DNA of 64,000 bases from Pseudoalteromonas arctica (GTDB lineage Bacteria; Pseudomonadota; Gammaproteobacteria; Enterobacterales; Alteromonadaceae), in contig NZ_JABBMT010000010.1 in assembly GCF_012927645.1 (NCBI RefSeq), forward strand, positions 1 through 64,000, written 5' to 3'. Shown here one piece after another: positions 7,788 through 17,108 of the stretch. The notes under the pieces were generated by a model. The model was not told where the DNA came from, ran no database searches, and saw only the letters and a program-made list of their open reading frames with translations. The position numbers and the translations under genes are program-made. Every line of letters starts with the position of its first letter. Position 1 is the first letter of the stretch.

Positions 7788-8519
7788 TTATTCAACCACC
7801 CATTGTAAACTCGCACCGTGTTGCTTTAACCATTTTGTTGCTTGCTTATAATCAGGATAAAACTCACTGACGCGCTGCCAAAATGCGGCACTGTGATTTA
7901 AATATTTCAAGTGAGCTAGTTCATGCACAATCACATAATCGATAATAGTCTGCGGCGCAGAGGCTAATAGCAAATTAAAGGTCAATTCTCCTCGTCGATT
8001 ACAACTGCCCCAGCGACGCTTATAAGTATGAATGCGAATACTGCTAGGTAAAGCCTCTGCCATTTGTAAGCAATAAGCATGTACACGCATTTCAATATAA
8101 TTTTCTAATTGCTCATGTAAAAAGCTTTCGAGCAAGGTTTGATACATTGGCTGCTGATGTTTAACCCGTCCAGAAATATTTAGCTGTAACACATGCCCCT
8201 GCTGATTTTTTACTAGCTGCCATGCACTGCGCGAGCTGACACCATAAGTCAGCATCATAGGTTGTGAAAAAACAAGTACGCGATTATCTTGTAATGGGTA
8301 TTGGCGAGTATCAGGCATTTGACTTTGCTTATTAATTTGCGCATTTATCCAGTCAGTTTTACTTAACAGCCAGCTTTCAAGTTCCTTTTTAGCAACTCCA
8401 ACGGGCGCATAAACAGTGACACTTTGTTGCTGGACTTTAATAGCAACAGTTTTGCGGCGGCAACTACGTTTTAATGTATATTCAAACAAACCTAACTCTT
8501 GTAATTGACCGACAGTCAT
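7788..8519 (-). CDS. YgjP-like metal-dependent hydrolase (M48-related, DUF45)
   Basis: A 243-residue protein with the zincin signature HELAH (VIVHELAHLKYLNHSAAFW) near residue 200, giving two zinc-binding histidines and the catalytic glutamate, plus a third histidine in LNH. Upstream lies the YKRRWGSCNRRGELTFNLLL block typical of the YgjP/DUF45 family. No signal peptide or membrane helices, so it differs from HtpX-type M48 membrane proteases and is likely cytoplasmic. The substrate is not established. Start ATG at 8519. It runs convergently towards the tRNA-Tyr pair and is followed upstream by an HD hydrolase gene. Confidence 0.8.
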   Translation of the reverse strand: MTVGQLQELGLFEYTLKRSCRRKTVAIKVQQQSVTVYAPVGVAKKELESWLLSKTDWINAQINKQSQMPDTRQYPLQDNRVLVFSQPMMLTYGVSSRSAWQLVKNQQGHVLQLNISGRVKHQQPMYQTLLESFLHEQLENYIEMRVHAYCLQMAEALPSSIRIHTYKRRWGSCNRRGELTFNLLLASAPQTIIDYVIVHELAHLKYLNHSAAFWQRVSEFYPDYKQATKWLKQHGASLQWVVE

Positions 8520-8612
8520 TTAACTAATTAACAGGTGACTATAATACCTTGCAAAATAACGACTAATCTATGACTAAGTCGAATTAAAAGTGATTTAGGC
8601 AAGGCATTGCCA

Positions 8613-9278
8613 TTAGCCAATCTCCGACTTGAGTTGTTCAATAAATACCTGCATATATTCAGTACGACGCGCCGCTTCTGCTTTTGCTGAGGGTGTATTC
8701 ATACTCTGTGCAATATGTAATAGCTTGATGAAGAAGTGAGCTAATGTATACAAGGTGTCATCAGGGCTGCGCTGAGCACAAAATGGATCATCAGGATGAT
8801 ATAAATTACGCCCGATTGCCCCTCCTACTTTCATACAGCGGCTGACACCAATTGCCCCTAAGGCATCCATACGATCAGCATCTTGAACTATTTGTGCTTC
8901 CACACTTTCAATTGCAATGTTAGCGCTAAAACTATGGGCTACGATAGCATGATGAATGGCATCAAAATATTGTGCGCCATAACCTATTGACGCTAGAAAT
9001 GAAATTGCTTTATCTGCCGCCATTGTTGAAGCTTTAGCTCTATCTGGGTGGTTTTTAGCAACGGCAACGCAATCATGTAACCATGCAGCCGGTAAAACAA
9101 TGTTCATATCAGCCTGCTCAGCAACACATAACTGCTTAGCGACTCTCACCACGCGTTCAATATGAGTTATATCGTGGGCGACATCAGCACTTACTAACGA
9201 CATAATGAAGGCACGGCAATGATTTTCTAGCTGTTGTAACGGCTCAGATAATGCTAAAACGGGCAAACGTTGTTCCAT
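8613..9278 (-). CDS. HD-domain phosphohydrolase
   Basis: A 221-residue protein with an HD domain: DITHIERVVRVA supplies the first histidine, WLHDCV the HD pair, HAIVAHS the following histidine, and VQDADRMDALGA the final aspartate. The layout resembles YedJ-type HD hydrolases, metal-dependent phosphohydrolases acting on nucleotides or related phosphates; the natural substrate is unclear. Cytoplasmic. It is the first gene of a short minus-strand pair with the YgjP-like gene and diverges from rlmI. Confidence 0.82.
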   Translation of the reverse strand: MEQRLPVLALSEPLQQLENHCRAFIMSLVSADVAHDITHIERVVRVAKQLCVAEQADMNIVLPAAWLHDCVAVAKNHPDRAKASTMAADKAISFLASIGYGAQYFDAIHHAIVAHSFSANIAIESVEAQIVQDADRMDALGAIGVSRCMKVGGAIGRNLYHPDDPFCAQRSPDDTLYTLAHFFIKLLHIAQSMNTPSAKAEAARRTEYMQVFIEQLKSEIG

Positions 9279-9416
9279 AAATCCTGTAATTTCAAATTAA
9301 TGCATTGAGTTGCCATTACTTTACCGCGGTTATAGGGGGTTGTGCAAAACATTCATTGTATGTTCGAGCCTGCTTCACTAAAATACGCTCTTAATTTATC
9401 CGTAATGAGAAGCCTA

Positions 9417-10607
9417 ATGTCATCTGTCGTATACCTAGAAGCTGGTCGTGAAAAATCACTAAAAAGAAAACACCCTTGGTTGTTTTCAAAAGCCATCAAA
9501 AAAATTAAAGGTAAACCGAGTTTAGGTGACACAGTGACCATTCACGATAACAATGGTAAATTTTTAGCCACAGCGGCTTATAGCCCGCACTCACAAATTC
9601 GCGCGCGTGTTTGGAGCTTTGATGAAACAGAAGTCATCGACCAAGCTTTTTTTGACCGTCGCTTGCGTCGTGCCTTTGCTGCACGCGAGCAAGTAATTAC
9701 TGAAGGTGGCTTAACAGGGTTTCGTTTATGCGCTGCTGAGTCTGACTTTTTACCAGGCGTTACCATTGATAAATTTGACAACTTCTTAGTGTGTCAGTTA
9801 TTAAGTGCCGGCGCTGAGCGCCATAAAGGTGAAATAGTTGGCGCCTTAATCGCCATTTTCCCAGGCTGTAACGTGTATGAGCGCTCTGATGTCGATGTGC
9901 GCAGCAAAGAAGGCTTAGAGCCAACCATGGGCGTATTATGGGGTAATAAGCCTGAGCAGCCAGTATTAATTGAAGAAAATGGTTTTAAAATTGAAGTCGA
10001 TATTCTAGAAGGCCATAAAACCGGTTTCTATCTTGATCAACGTGATAGCCGTGCTGCATTGGAGCGTTTTGTAAAAGATAAAAAAGTACTTAACTGCTTT
10101 AGTTACACCGGTACATTTTCTTTATATGCGCTGCGTGGCGGCTGCGAACATGTAACCAATGTTGATGTATCACAACCCGCGCTTGATACCGCAAAACGTA
10201 ATGTTGAGCACAACAATCTTGATTTAGATAAAGTTGATTTCATTAAACAAGATGTATTTAAATTACTACGCCAATACCGCGAAGACGGGGTGTTATTCGA
10301 CACTATCGTTATGGATCCACCTAAATTTGCTGATAACAAAGCACAACTAACGGGTGCGTGTCGTGGCTATAAAGATATCAATATGATTGCCATGCAAATT
10401 CTTAAACCCGGTGGTACGTTGCTTACGTTCTCATGTTCAGGTTTAATGGAACAAAATTTATTTCAAAAAGTAGTTGCTGATGCCGCCCTTGATGCCGGTA
10501 AAGATTTGTTGATCATGGAGCGTTTAAACCAAGCTGCTGATCACCCAATCGCGGGGAGTTACCCTGAAGGTTTTTACCTAAAAGGCCTGATCTGTAAAGT
10601 TTACTAA
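9417..10607 (+). CDS. rlmI: 23S rRNA m5C1962 methyltransferase RlmI
   Basis: A 396-residue protein, the same length as Escherichia coli RlmI and collinear with it. It has an N-terminal PUA domain ([19 protein letters not shown]) and a C-terminal SAM-dependent methyltransferase domain ([19 protein letters not shown] for SAM binding, [11 protein letters not shown] for motif IV, TFSCSG with the catalytic cysteine). It methylates C1962 of 23S rRNA. The start at 9417 ([15 protein letters not shown]) matches the E. coli start. A longer frame reaching 9342 is open but lies outside the conserved protein. It converges with the PilZ gene, with 13 bases between stops. Confidence 0.92.
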   Translation: MSSVVYLEAGREKSLKRKHPWLFSKAIKKIKGKPSLGDTVTIHDNNGKFLATAAYSPHSQIRARVWSFDETEVIDQAFFDRRLRRAFAAREQVITEGGLTGFRLCAAESDFLPGVTIDKFDNFLVCQLLSAGAERHKGEIVGALIAIFPGCNVYERSDVDVRSKEGLEPTMGVLWGNKPEQPVLIEENGFKIEVDILEGHKTGFYLDQRDSRAALERFVKDKKVLNCFSYTGTFSLYALRGGCEHVTNVDVSQPALDTAKRNVEHNNLDLDKVDFIKQDVFKLLRQYREDGVLFDTIVMDPPKFADNKAQLTGACRGYKDINMIAMQILKPGGTLLTFSCSGLMEQNLFQKVVADAALDAGKDLLIMERLNQAADHPIAGSYPEGFYLKGLICKVY

Positions 10608-10620
10608 CACCGCTTAGTGG

Positions 10621-10917
10621 CTAATTAAACTGTATTATTTCTAGCCCAGCGGTTACTGTGCCATCACTTTCTTTACTGGCACGAATAACTTTTGCTGTTG
10701 CATCAAGTGGTGCAATGGCGGGGCTGGTCGAATCAATATTTACCTGAACAATAGTGCCCAGTTCAAGTAATTTATCCAACTGCAGTGACAATCCAGTCGC
10801 ACTTAAATCCACACAGACAGCATCAAAATGTTGATCTGCAATAGGCTCAAGCGTGGTTAATTTTGCCTGTGCATTTAATTGCATACGTCTAAAATTACGT
10901 TTATCTTCATTTAGCAT
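10621..10917 (-). CDS. PilZ-domain protein (predicted c-di-GMP binding)
   Basis: A 98-residue single-domain PilZ protein. The two c-di-GMP-binding signatures are present: the RxxxR loop (RNFRRMQL) near residues 7-13 and DxSxxG (DLSATG) near residues 37-42. Such proteins carry c-di-GMP signals to motility or surface functions. The GGAG just before the ATG at 10917 is its ribosome-binding site. A MITE-like element lies immediately upstream and separates it from a response regulator gene that it very probably once directly followed. Confidence 0.85.
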   Translation of the reverse strand: MLNEDKRNFRRMQLNAQAKLTTLEPIADQHFDAVCVDLSATGLSLQLDKLLELGTIVQVNIDSTSPAIAPLDATAKVIRASKESDGTVTAGLEIIQFN

Positions 10918-10928
10918 AATAACTCCTA

Positions 10929-11238
10929 GGGTCCGTTGACCTTTGCGGATTAATATTTGTTCAAACTAGGGGCAATTTAATCGCGGCGCGAGGTTTGTAA
11001 CCTAGTGGGCTAAGTAAAAACCGAGCAAAGCTTCCGCGTCCTGCTCACGCCCCTTACCTACATCCATGTAGGCAACAAAGAGTTAATTGCCCCTAGGCAG
11101 AACCCTTCGGGCAGCGCCTGTTTGGCATTGATGCTGTGTTATCGCCTATTTATGGGGAATGACCACACCACATAGGCTCTGCCTTGCCTAAATACCAAAC
11201 AGACCTTGCAAATTTAACCTTGCAAGGTCAACAGACCC
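10929..11238. mobile_element. MITE-like element with terminal inverted repeats and TA flanks
   Basis: A 310-base non-coding element. The left end GGGTCCGTTGACCTTTGC and the right end, read on the other strand, GGGTCTGTTGACCTTGC match with one mismatch and one gap. TA is present on both outer sides (10927-10928 and 11239-11240), as expected for a TA target duplication of the Tc1/mariner or IS630 kind. An inner inverted repeat, CTAGGGGCAATTTAA (10966-10980) against TTAATTGCCCCTAG (11083-11096), and a smaller palindrome CCTACATCCATGTAGG (11057-11072) are also seen. No open frame of note lies inside. Confidence 0.7.
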
Positions 11239-11614
11239 TAAACACCGTATTGATTTTTTCTAATAACCTCACGACCGAAAAAGGTTTCACGACATAAGCA
11301 TCGCAACCGGCATCAAAACCAGCTTGTTGTTCCTGTACGGATTCTAAACCTGACACCAAAACAACTGGAATATTACGAGTTTCAGGGGTGTTCTTCAACA
11401 TTCGACACGTGTCGTAGCCATCTAAGCCGGGCATACATACATCGAGTAAAATAGCATCCGGTGGATTGGCAATGGCCGACGATAAGCAGCTCTTACCTGA
11501 TTCGGCATAACTGAGCTCAAAATCAACTGATAAAGCGACTTTGAGCATTTCAAAATTAAAATACTCGTCATCTACAACTAGTAAACGCGGGTGTGTATTA
11601 GCAGGTGAGCACAT
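11228..11614 (-). CDS. Single-domain response regulator (CheY-like)
   Basis: A receiver domain with no output domain: acidic pair in LLVVDDE, phosphoacceptor aspartate in ILLDVCMPGLDG, threonine/serine region VVLVSG, and lysine in YVVKPF. About 128 residues from the ATG at 11614 (MCSPANTHPRLLVVDD). TTG starts at 11677 or near 11644 (the latter with AAGGAAA before it) cannot be excluded. The last residues, RVC and the stop, are encoded by the end of the MITE-like element. Without it, the frame would end a few codons later at a TGA overlapping the pilZ start. It probably once formed a tight pair with the PilZ gene and follows hrpA by about 70 bases. Confidence 0.8.
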   Translation of the reverse strand: MCSPANTHPRLLVVDDEYFNFEMLKVALSVDFELSYAESGKSCLSSAIANPPDAILLDVCMPGLDGYDTCRMLKNTPETRNIPVVLVSGLESVQEQQAGFDAGCDAYVVKPFSVVRLLEKINTVFRVC

Positions 11615-11686
11615 GGTTAATATCAGTTCCTTCTCATCTAACAAAGATTTCCTTCCAAGGTATTCAATGCCTACCAAATACCAAAC

Positions 11687-14600
11687 TCAATCAATTTCTT
11701 TCAGAGCATTAAATACACGCTTAGCTGAAATCGGATACGGCGTACCTAACGTTTGTGCAAACAAGGATACTCTAAGCTCTTGTTGCATCCAAAAAATATC
11801 CTGTAACTGTTGTGATACAGGCATTCCTGGCGGCACTTTTTTCAGCTGTTTTTGATACTCTTGAGCAACTTTGTCTAACTCAAGTACACATAATCTGTCA
11901 CGATTTGGATCAACTGGCAACTTTTCTAAGCGTTTTTCTATGGCTTTTAAGTAACGAATTAAATCACTAAGTTTATCTGCGCCATGACTTGAAACAAAGC
12001 CTTTAAATATCAAAGATTCTAATTGGCTTTTAATATCACCATGGGCGGTGATCATGGTTAAATCAACTCGCCCTTTCATTTTTTTATGTAAAGCGTGCGC
12101 AATACTCAACACTTGCTCAACTTGGGTTGCAATAGCAACAACCACATCGCCGAGCTCACCGCGAACATGCTCTTTTACTTGCTCAAACGCTTGTTCAGTG
12201 CGTACATCACCTAATTTTACCAATAAACTGTCAACGCCTGCGGCAATACAGTCATCAATTAAATCAGCAACCTTACCAAACGGATTAAAATATAGACCTA
12301 ATTTAGCCTTATTGGGTAAGTTTTGTTGCAAATATTTTATCGGCGACGGCACATTAAGTAATACCAAACGGCGTAACCCCTGCTGATGGGCGGTTTGCGC
12401 TTTACCTTCGTTATCAAATAGCTCCACTGCCGCTGATGATTTTTTATCTACCAACGCTGGGTACGCTTTGATTTCATACTGGCCTTGTTTTTTCACATAG
12501 GATAGCGGTAACTTGCCAAAATCCCATTGCAATAGGTCAGCTTTTTCAATGCCTTTATCTGCCACTTTAGACAGCGTTTGCGTCACTTTCCCCTGTAATT
12601 GTGCTTTGAGTTTCGCTAAATCCATGCCTCGCGCAAGTACATTATCTTTTTCATCACGCACTTCAAACAGCAGTCGTAAGTGAGTCGCAAGGGTGGTTAA
12701 ATCCCATGCCTCTGGAGCAACTTTTACGCCTGTCATACGTAATAAACGCGTACTGAGTGCTTCAATAAAACTCCCTTGCATAGGTTCGATTGCTGCAAGA
12801 ACCGCATCTGCGTAATTTGGCGCAGGCACAAAATTACGACGTAGTGATTTAGGTAAAGATTTAATTAAACTGGTGATCAACTCATGACGAAATGCCGGAA
12901 TATGCCAATCAAAGCCAGCCTCTTCCACTTGGTTTAGTAAGGCCACCGGAATTTGTACAGCAACCCCATCGACCGCTTGGCCAGGATCAAAATGATAGCT
13001 CAACGGCAACATTAAATTACCTTGCTGCCATACATCTGGATAATCAAACTCAGTAACGCTGTCAGCACCGTGCTGCATTAAATCATCACGCGTCATTTGC
13101 AAGTAATGTTTATCCTGCTGCTTTTGGGTTTTATACCACTTATTAAATGCCGCACGATTGTTTATTTGAGCAGGAATTTTCTTATCGTAAAACTCATATA
13201 AGGTTTGCTCATCAACTAAAATATCACGACGGCGGCTTTTATTTTCTAGAGTTTGAATATCTTCAATCAATTCGCGATTAAACTGCAAAAACCCTTCATT
13301 TTGACCTAAATCTTGTTCTACTAAAGCGCTGCGAATAAACAACTGACGGCTAACTTTCGGATCAATGTTACAGTACACACAACGACGCTTTGACACTATG
13401 ATCAGCCCGTATAGTACCTGCTGTTCGAAAGCGATCACTGCGCCGGGCTTTTTCTCCCAATGCGGCTCACTGTAACTGCGTTTTACTAAATGTTGCGCGA
13501 GAGGTTCAACCCAATCGATATTAATTTTGGCATTAATACGTGCATATAATTTACTGGTTTCAACCAACTCTGCCGACATCAACCATTTTGGGCTTTTCTT
13601 AAATAACCCAGAGCCTGGAAAGATATGAAACTGACTATTACGCGCGCCTTTATATACTTGCTTTTCATCTTTAAAACCAATGTGACTAAGCATACCACTA
13701 AGTAGCGCTTGATGGATCTTATCGCCATCAGCAACATTGCTGCTCGCTTTCATGCCCATTTCATTGCACACAGTACTAAGTTGGTAAACGATATCTTGCC
13801 ACTCTCGAATACGCATATAGGCGAGCATATCCTTTTGGCACAGCTTTCTAAATTGGCTGTTACTTAGCTCACTTTGCTGCTCTTCTAAGTAATTCCATAA
13901 ATTTAAAAAGGCGATAAAATCTGAATCAGGATCGTCAAAACGGCCATGCTTTTCGTTTGCTGCAGCGCGTTTTTCTTGTGGGCGCTCGCGTGGATCTTGA
14001 ATAGATAACGCCGCCACAATAATAATAACTTCGCGCAGCGCACCCAGTTTTTGTGCTGTTAGTACCATTTTAGCTAAACGCGGGTCAACCGGTAAGCGGC
14101 TCAGTTCAATACCCGATTTAGTAAGCTGTGTATTGCTATTATGACGACTAGGCTTTACCGCTTCAAGTTCCTCTAGTAATGTTAAGCCATCGTTGATATT
14201 ACGGCTATCTGGTGCTTGTACAAACGGAAATTGCGCCATGTCGCCCAACCCTAAGCCGAGCATTTTTAAATTAACTGAGGCTAAGTTAGTACGTAGTATT
14301 TCTGGATCGGTAAACTCTGGGCGCGAATTAAAATCATCCTCAGTATATAAACGAATACAAATACCCGCTTCAACACGGCCACAACGGCCTTTACGCTGGT
14401 TAGCACTGGCTTGAGAAATCGGCTCAATCGGTAAGCGCTGCACTTTAGTACGATAGCTATAACGACTAATGCGCGCAGTACCTGGATCAATAACGTATCG
14501 AATACCCGGCACGGTAAGTGAGGTCTCTGCAACGTTGGTAGATAAAATAATATGGCGGCGGCTATGGGGAGAAAAAATACGGTTTTGTTCTGCGTTAGAA

Positions 14601-15574
14601 AGGCGCGAATACAAAGGTAAAACATCAACCCCTTTTAAATTACGTTTACTAAGGGCATCAGCGGTATCGCGTATTTCCCGCTCACCATTTAAGAAGATTA
14701 AAATATCACCTGGGCCTTCTTGACACAGCTCATCAATGGCATCAAAAATACCTTGTAGCTGGTCGCTTTCAACCTCTATATCATTTTTATCAATTTCAAC
14801 CAAAGGACGATAACGTACATCAACGGGGAATGTTCGCCCTGATACTTCAATAATCGGTGCATCATTAAAATGCTTTGAGAATCGCTCTGGATCAATGGTC
14901 GCAGAAGTAATAATTATTTTTAGATCTGGGCGCTTTGGTAATAGGTTCTTCAAATAACCTAAAATAAAATCAATGTTTAAACTGCGCTCATGCGCTTCAT
15001 CAATAATAATGGTGTCATACTGGTTTAAAAATCGATCTTGTTGGATCTCCGCCAGTAAAATACCGTCAGTCATCAACTTTATGTAGCTGTTATTTGATAC
15101 TTGATCGCTAAAACGAATTTTAAAACCCACTTGCTGGCCAAGCTCACACTGCATTTCATGAGCAATCCGGTCGGCTACACTGCGCGCTGCAAGTCGTCTT
15201 GGCTGAGTATGACCTATATAGCCATCAACACCGCGACCAAGCTCTAAACACATTTTTGGAATTTGCGTGGTTTTACCTGAGCCTGTTTCACCAGCAATGA
15301 TCACCACTTGGTTATTGGCAATGGCCTCTTTAATATCATCTTTTTTCTGACTAACCGGGAGTTGCTCTGGATAAGTTACTTTTGGTAGCTGAGCTAAACG
15401 CAGCTCACGCAATTGTTGACTACGTGCAATATCAGCAGTGATTTTTTCAACCACGGCCGCTTGTTTTGTTTCATCGGTTATTTTTTTTATGCCATGAAGG
15501 CGCTTTTTGAAGATGAATTGATCTTTTCTTAAACACGTTTTGAGTTCACCAAACAATTGACCTAGGTTAACCAC
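11687..15574 (-). CDS. hrpA: ATP-dependent RNA helicase HrpA
   Basis: A 1295-residue DEAH-box helicase, close to the 1300 residues of E. coli HrpA. Walker A is GETGSGKTTQ (from residue 95), motif II is DEAHERS, motif III SAT follows, and motif VI is QRKGRCGRV. The helicase-associated domain and a long C-terminal DUF3418 region follow, which separates HrpA from shorter relatives. HrpA unwinds RNA and helps rescue stalled or collided ribosomes. The start is the GTG at 15574 (MVNLGQLFGEL). It lies upstream of the response regulator and PilZ genes on the same strand, and its promoter must sit in the 100 bases before a terminator of the phh operon. Confidence 0.95.
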   Translation of the reverse strand: MVNLGQLFGELKTCLRKDQFIFKKRLHGIKKITDETKQAAVVEKITADIARSQQLRELRLAQLPKVTYPEQLPVSQKKDDIKEAIANNQVVIIAGETGSGKTTQIPKMCLELGRGVDGYIGHTQPRRLAARSVADRIAHEMQCELGQQVGFKIRFSDQVSNNSYIKLMTDGILLAEIQQDRFLNQYDTIIIDEAHERSLNIDFILGYLKNLLPKRPDLKIIITSATIDPERFSKHFNDAPIIEVSGRTFPVDVRYRPLVEIDKNDIEVESDQLQGIFDAIDELCQEGPGDILIFLNGEREIRDTADALSKRNLKGVDVLPLYSRLSNAEQNRIFSPHSRRHIILSTNVAETSLTVPGIRYVIDPGTARISRYSYRTKVQRLPIEPISQASANQRKGRCGRVEAGICIRLYTEDDFNSRPEFTDPEILRTNLASVNLKMLGLGLGDMAQFPFVQAPDSRNINDGLTLLEELEAVKPSRHNSNTQLTKSGIELSRLPVDPRLAKMVLTAQKLGALREVIIIVAALSIQDPRERPQEKRAAANEKHGRFDDPDSDFIAFLNLWNYLEEQQSELSNSQFRKLCQKDMLAYMRIREWQDIVYQLSTVCNEMGMKASSNVADGDKIHQALLSGMLSHIGFKDEKQVYKGARNSQFHIFPGSGLFKKSPKWLMSAELVETSKLYARINAKINIDWVEPLAQHLVKRSYSEPHWEKKPGAVIAFEQQVLYGLIIVSKRRCVYCNIDPKVSRQLFIRSALVEQDLGQNEGFLQFNRELIEDIQTLENKSRRRDILVDEQTLYEFYDKKIPAQINNRAAFNKWYKTQKQQDKHYLQMTRDDLMQHGADSVTEFDYPDVWQQGNLMLPLSYHFDPGQAVDGVAVQIPVALLNQVEEAGFDWHIPAFRHELITSLIKSLPKSLRRNFVPAPNYADAVLAAIEPMQGSFIEALSTRLLRMTGVKVAPEAWDLTTLATHLRLLFEVRDEKDNVLARGMDLAKLKAQLQGKVTQTLSKVADKGIEKADLLQWDFGKLPLSYVKKQGQYEIKAYPALVDKKSSAAVELFDNEGKAQTAHQQGLRRLVLLNVPSPIKYLQQNLPNKAKLGLYFNPFGKVADLIDDCIAAGVDSLLVKLGDVRTEQAFEQVKEHVRGELGDVVVAIATQVEQVLSIAHALHKKMKGRVDLTMITAHGDIKSQLESLIFKGFVSSHGADKLSDLIRYLKAIEKRLEKLPVDPNRDRLCVLELDKVAQEYQKQLKKVPPGMPVSQQLQDIFWMQQELRVSLFAQTLGTPYPISAKRVFNALKEID

Positions 15575-15681
15575 CCGCGACTACCTTATAAAATTTGAGT
15601 AAAGACGAGCGATTGTAGCAAACTTCACCCCAGGGGTTAACTTTGCTGCGATATAAAATATAATAACCAAAGCTTAAAACA

Positions 15682-15710
15682 ATAAAAAAGGCGCTTAATT
15701 AAGCGCCTTT
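15682..15710 (-). terminator. Terminator of the phhAB operon
   Basis: A 24-base perfect palindrome, AAAGGCGCTTAA and its complement (15687-15710), is followed on the minus strand by a T run. It sits 35 bases after the phhB stop and before hrpA. Confidence 0.8.
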
Positions 15711-15744
15711 CATGTTCTGTGGGCAGAACAATTGCTGTGTTTTA

Positions 15745-16089
15745 TTATAGCGCAGCGAAAACGTCATCCGTTTTGGCAGCGCAAATAAAATCATTTTTAT
15801 GTAAACCTTTAATTGAATGGCTCCACCATGTTACTGTTACTTTGCCCCACTCTGTTAATAAGCCTGGGTGATGCCCTTCATCTTCGGCCATATCGCCTAC
15901 TTTATTAGTAAAAGCGATGGCTTGTTTAAAGTTTTTAAATTTATAAACACGCTCTAATTGCATAATACCGTCGCGTACTTCAGGCACCCAATCTGGGATC
16001 ATTTTTATTAATTCAGCTAACTCGGTATCTGATACTTGTGGAGCGTCTACGTGACAGGCTTCACATTTTTGTGTGCTTAATGATGACAT
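15745..16089 (-). CDS. phhB: Pterin-4a-carbinolamine dehydratase
   Basis: A 114-residue protein carrying the dehydratase signature: GHHP ([21 protein letters not shown]) with the catalytic histidines and the following W-x-H. It removes water from the 4a-hydroxy-tetrahydropterin left by phenylalanine hydroxylase so that the cofactor can be recycled. It starts 9 bases after the phhA stop, forming a two-gene operon closed by a strong terminator. Cytoplasmic. The N-terminal CEACHVDAP stretch is typical of marine gammaproteobacterial members. Confidence 0.93.
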   Translation of the reverse strand: MSSLSTQKCEACHVDAPQVSDTELAELIKMIPDWVPEVRDGIMQLERVYKFKNFKQAIAFTNKVGDMAEDEGHHPGLLTEWGKVTVTWWSHSIKGLHKNDFICAAKTDDVFAAL

Positions 16090-16098
16090 CTTAAATCC

Positions 16099-16896
16099 TT
16101 AACTTGCTAATTTTTCTTTAGGAGGAAACTTTGGGTCATGTAACCCTAATTCTTTTGCTTGCTCAACTAACGCCATAATATCCAGCTGTGAAATATCAAA
16201 TAAATCATGGATTGAATTAATGGTGTAGTACAAAGGCTGCATAATATCAATTCGGTACGGCGTGCGTAATACATCCAATACATTCATCGGGTTGATCTCA
16301 GGCGTGCCTGAATAAACATACTGAGTTTCTCCTGGGCTTGATAAAATACCGCCGCCATAAATACGTAGGCCTTCATCTGTTTGCATTAAACCAAACTCAA
16401 CTGTAAACCAATACATACGCGCTAAGTAAACACGATCTTTCTTCTGCGCAGCGTAACCTAATTGACCATATTTATGTGTAAACTCGGCAAAATCAGGATT
16501 GGTAAGCATTGCGCAATGACCAAATATTTCATGAAAAATATCAGGCTCTTGCAGGTAATCAAATTCTTCACGGCTACGAATAAAGGTTGCTACTGGAAAT
16601 TGCTTATTCGCTAATAAACGAAAGAATTCATCAAAGTCGATTAAAGCTGGCACAGGCGTAACTTGCCAGCCGGTAGTCGCTAGCAATACTTCATTAAGCT
16701 CACTTAACTGCGGAATACGGTCATGAGGCAGGTTTATTTTTTCAAGCCCTTCCATGTATTCGTTGCAAGCTGTACCTGTAATGCATTTTAGTTGCCGTGC
16801 GACTAGTTCTGACCATATTTTATTTTCTGCTTCGCTCCAATGGATCACGCCATTTTCATCTGGTGTCTTGGAGGTGTATTTACTTGCTTTAGCCAT
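16099..16896 (-). CDS. phhA: Phenylalanine 4-monooxygenase
   Basis: A 265-residue bacterial-type phenylalanine hydroxylase without the regulatory domain of animal enzymes. The iron ligands are His122 and His127 in FHEIFGHC and Glu167 in WFTVEFGL. It converts phenylalanine to tyrosine with tetrahydropterin and oxygen, the first step of phenylalanine breakdown. The ATG at 16896 has AAGAAGG at good spacing. It leads an operon with phhB, and three TyrR-like boxes lie in the 210 bases upstream, so control by a TyrR/PhhR regulator is likely. Confidence 0.95.
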   Translation of the reverse strand: MAKASKYTSKTPDENGVIHWSEAENKIWSELVARQLKCITGTACNEYMEGLEKINLPHDRIPQLSELNEVLLATTGWQVTPVPALIDFDEFFRLLANKQFPVATFIRSREEFDYLQEPDIFHEIFGHCAMLTNPDFAEFTHKYGQLGYAAQKKDRVYLARMYWFTVEFGLMQTDEGLRIYGGGILSSPGETQYVYSGTPEINPMNVLDVLRTPYRIDIMQPLYYTINSIHDLFDISQLDIMALVEQAKELGLHDPKFPPKEKLAS

Positions 16897-16957
16897 AATA
16901 ACCTTCTTGGTGTTAAACCGGTATCAGTGTCAACGTGTTAAGGGGATACTAAGCAAA

Positions 16958-17106
16958 TGTAAGACAAAGTTTAATAGCTGAGCCAATATCAGTAATTGGC
17001 TCCGACCCAAACATTGTACATATTTAATTACACCTTTAAACCCAAAAGTTTACAGCTTCCATTTTAAAAGGCCTGCAACATACACGCATGTAAACTTAAA
17101 ATTACA
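16958..17106 (-). promoter_or_regulatory. Three TyrR-like boxes upstream of phhA
   Basis: The TyrR consensus is TGTAAA-N6-TTTACA. Three matches with the right spacing lie upstream of phhA: TGTAAG-N6-TTTAAT at 16958-16975, TGTACA-N6-ATTACA at 17015-17032 and TGTAAA-N6-ATTACA at 17089-17106. The second and third keep 10 and 11 of 12 consensus positions. Activation of phh genes by TyrR/PhhR is known in Pseudomonas; the assignment here is from sequence likeness. Confidence 0.45.
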
Positions 17107-17108
17107 AA

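Noticed and set aside
7648..7851. 67-codon frame over the second tRNA-Tyr
   Set aside because: It starts inside the tRNA and ends in the antisense of the YgjP-like gene.
9342..9416. Upstream extension of rlmI
   Set aside because: The 25 extra residues have no counterpart in RlmI, whose length fits the start at 9417.
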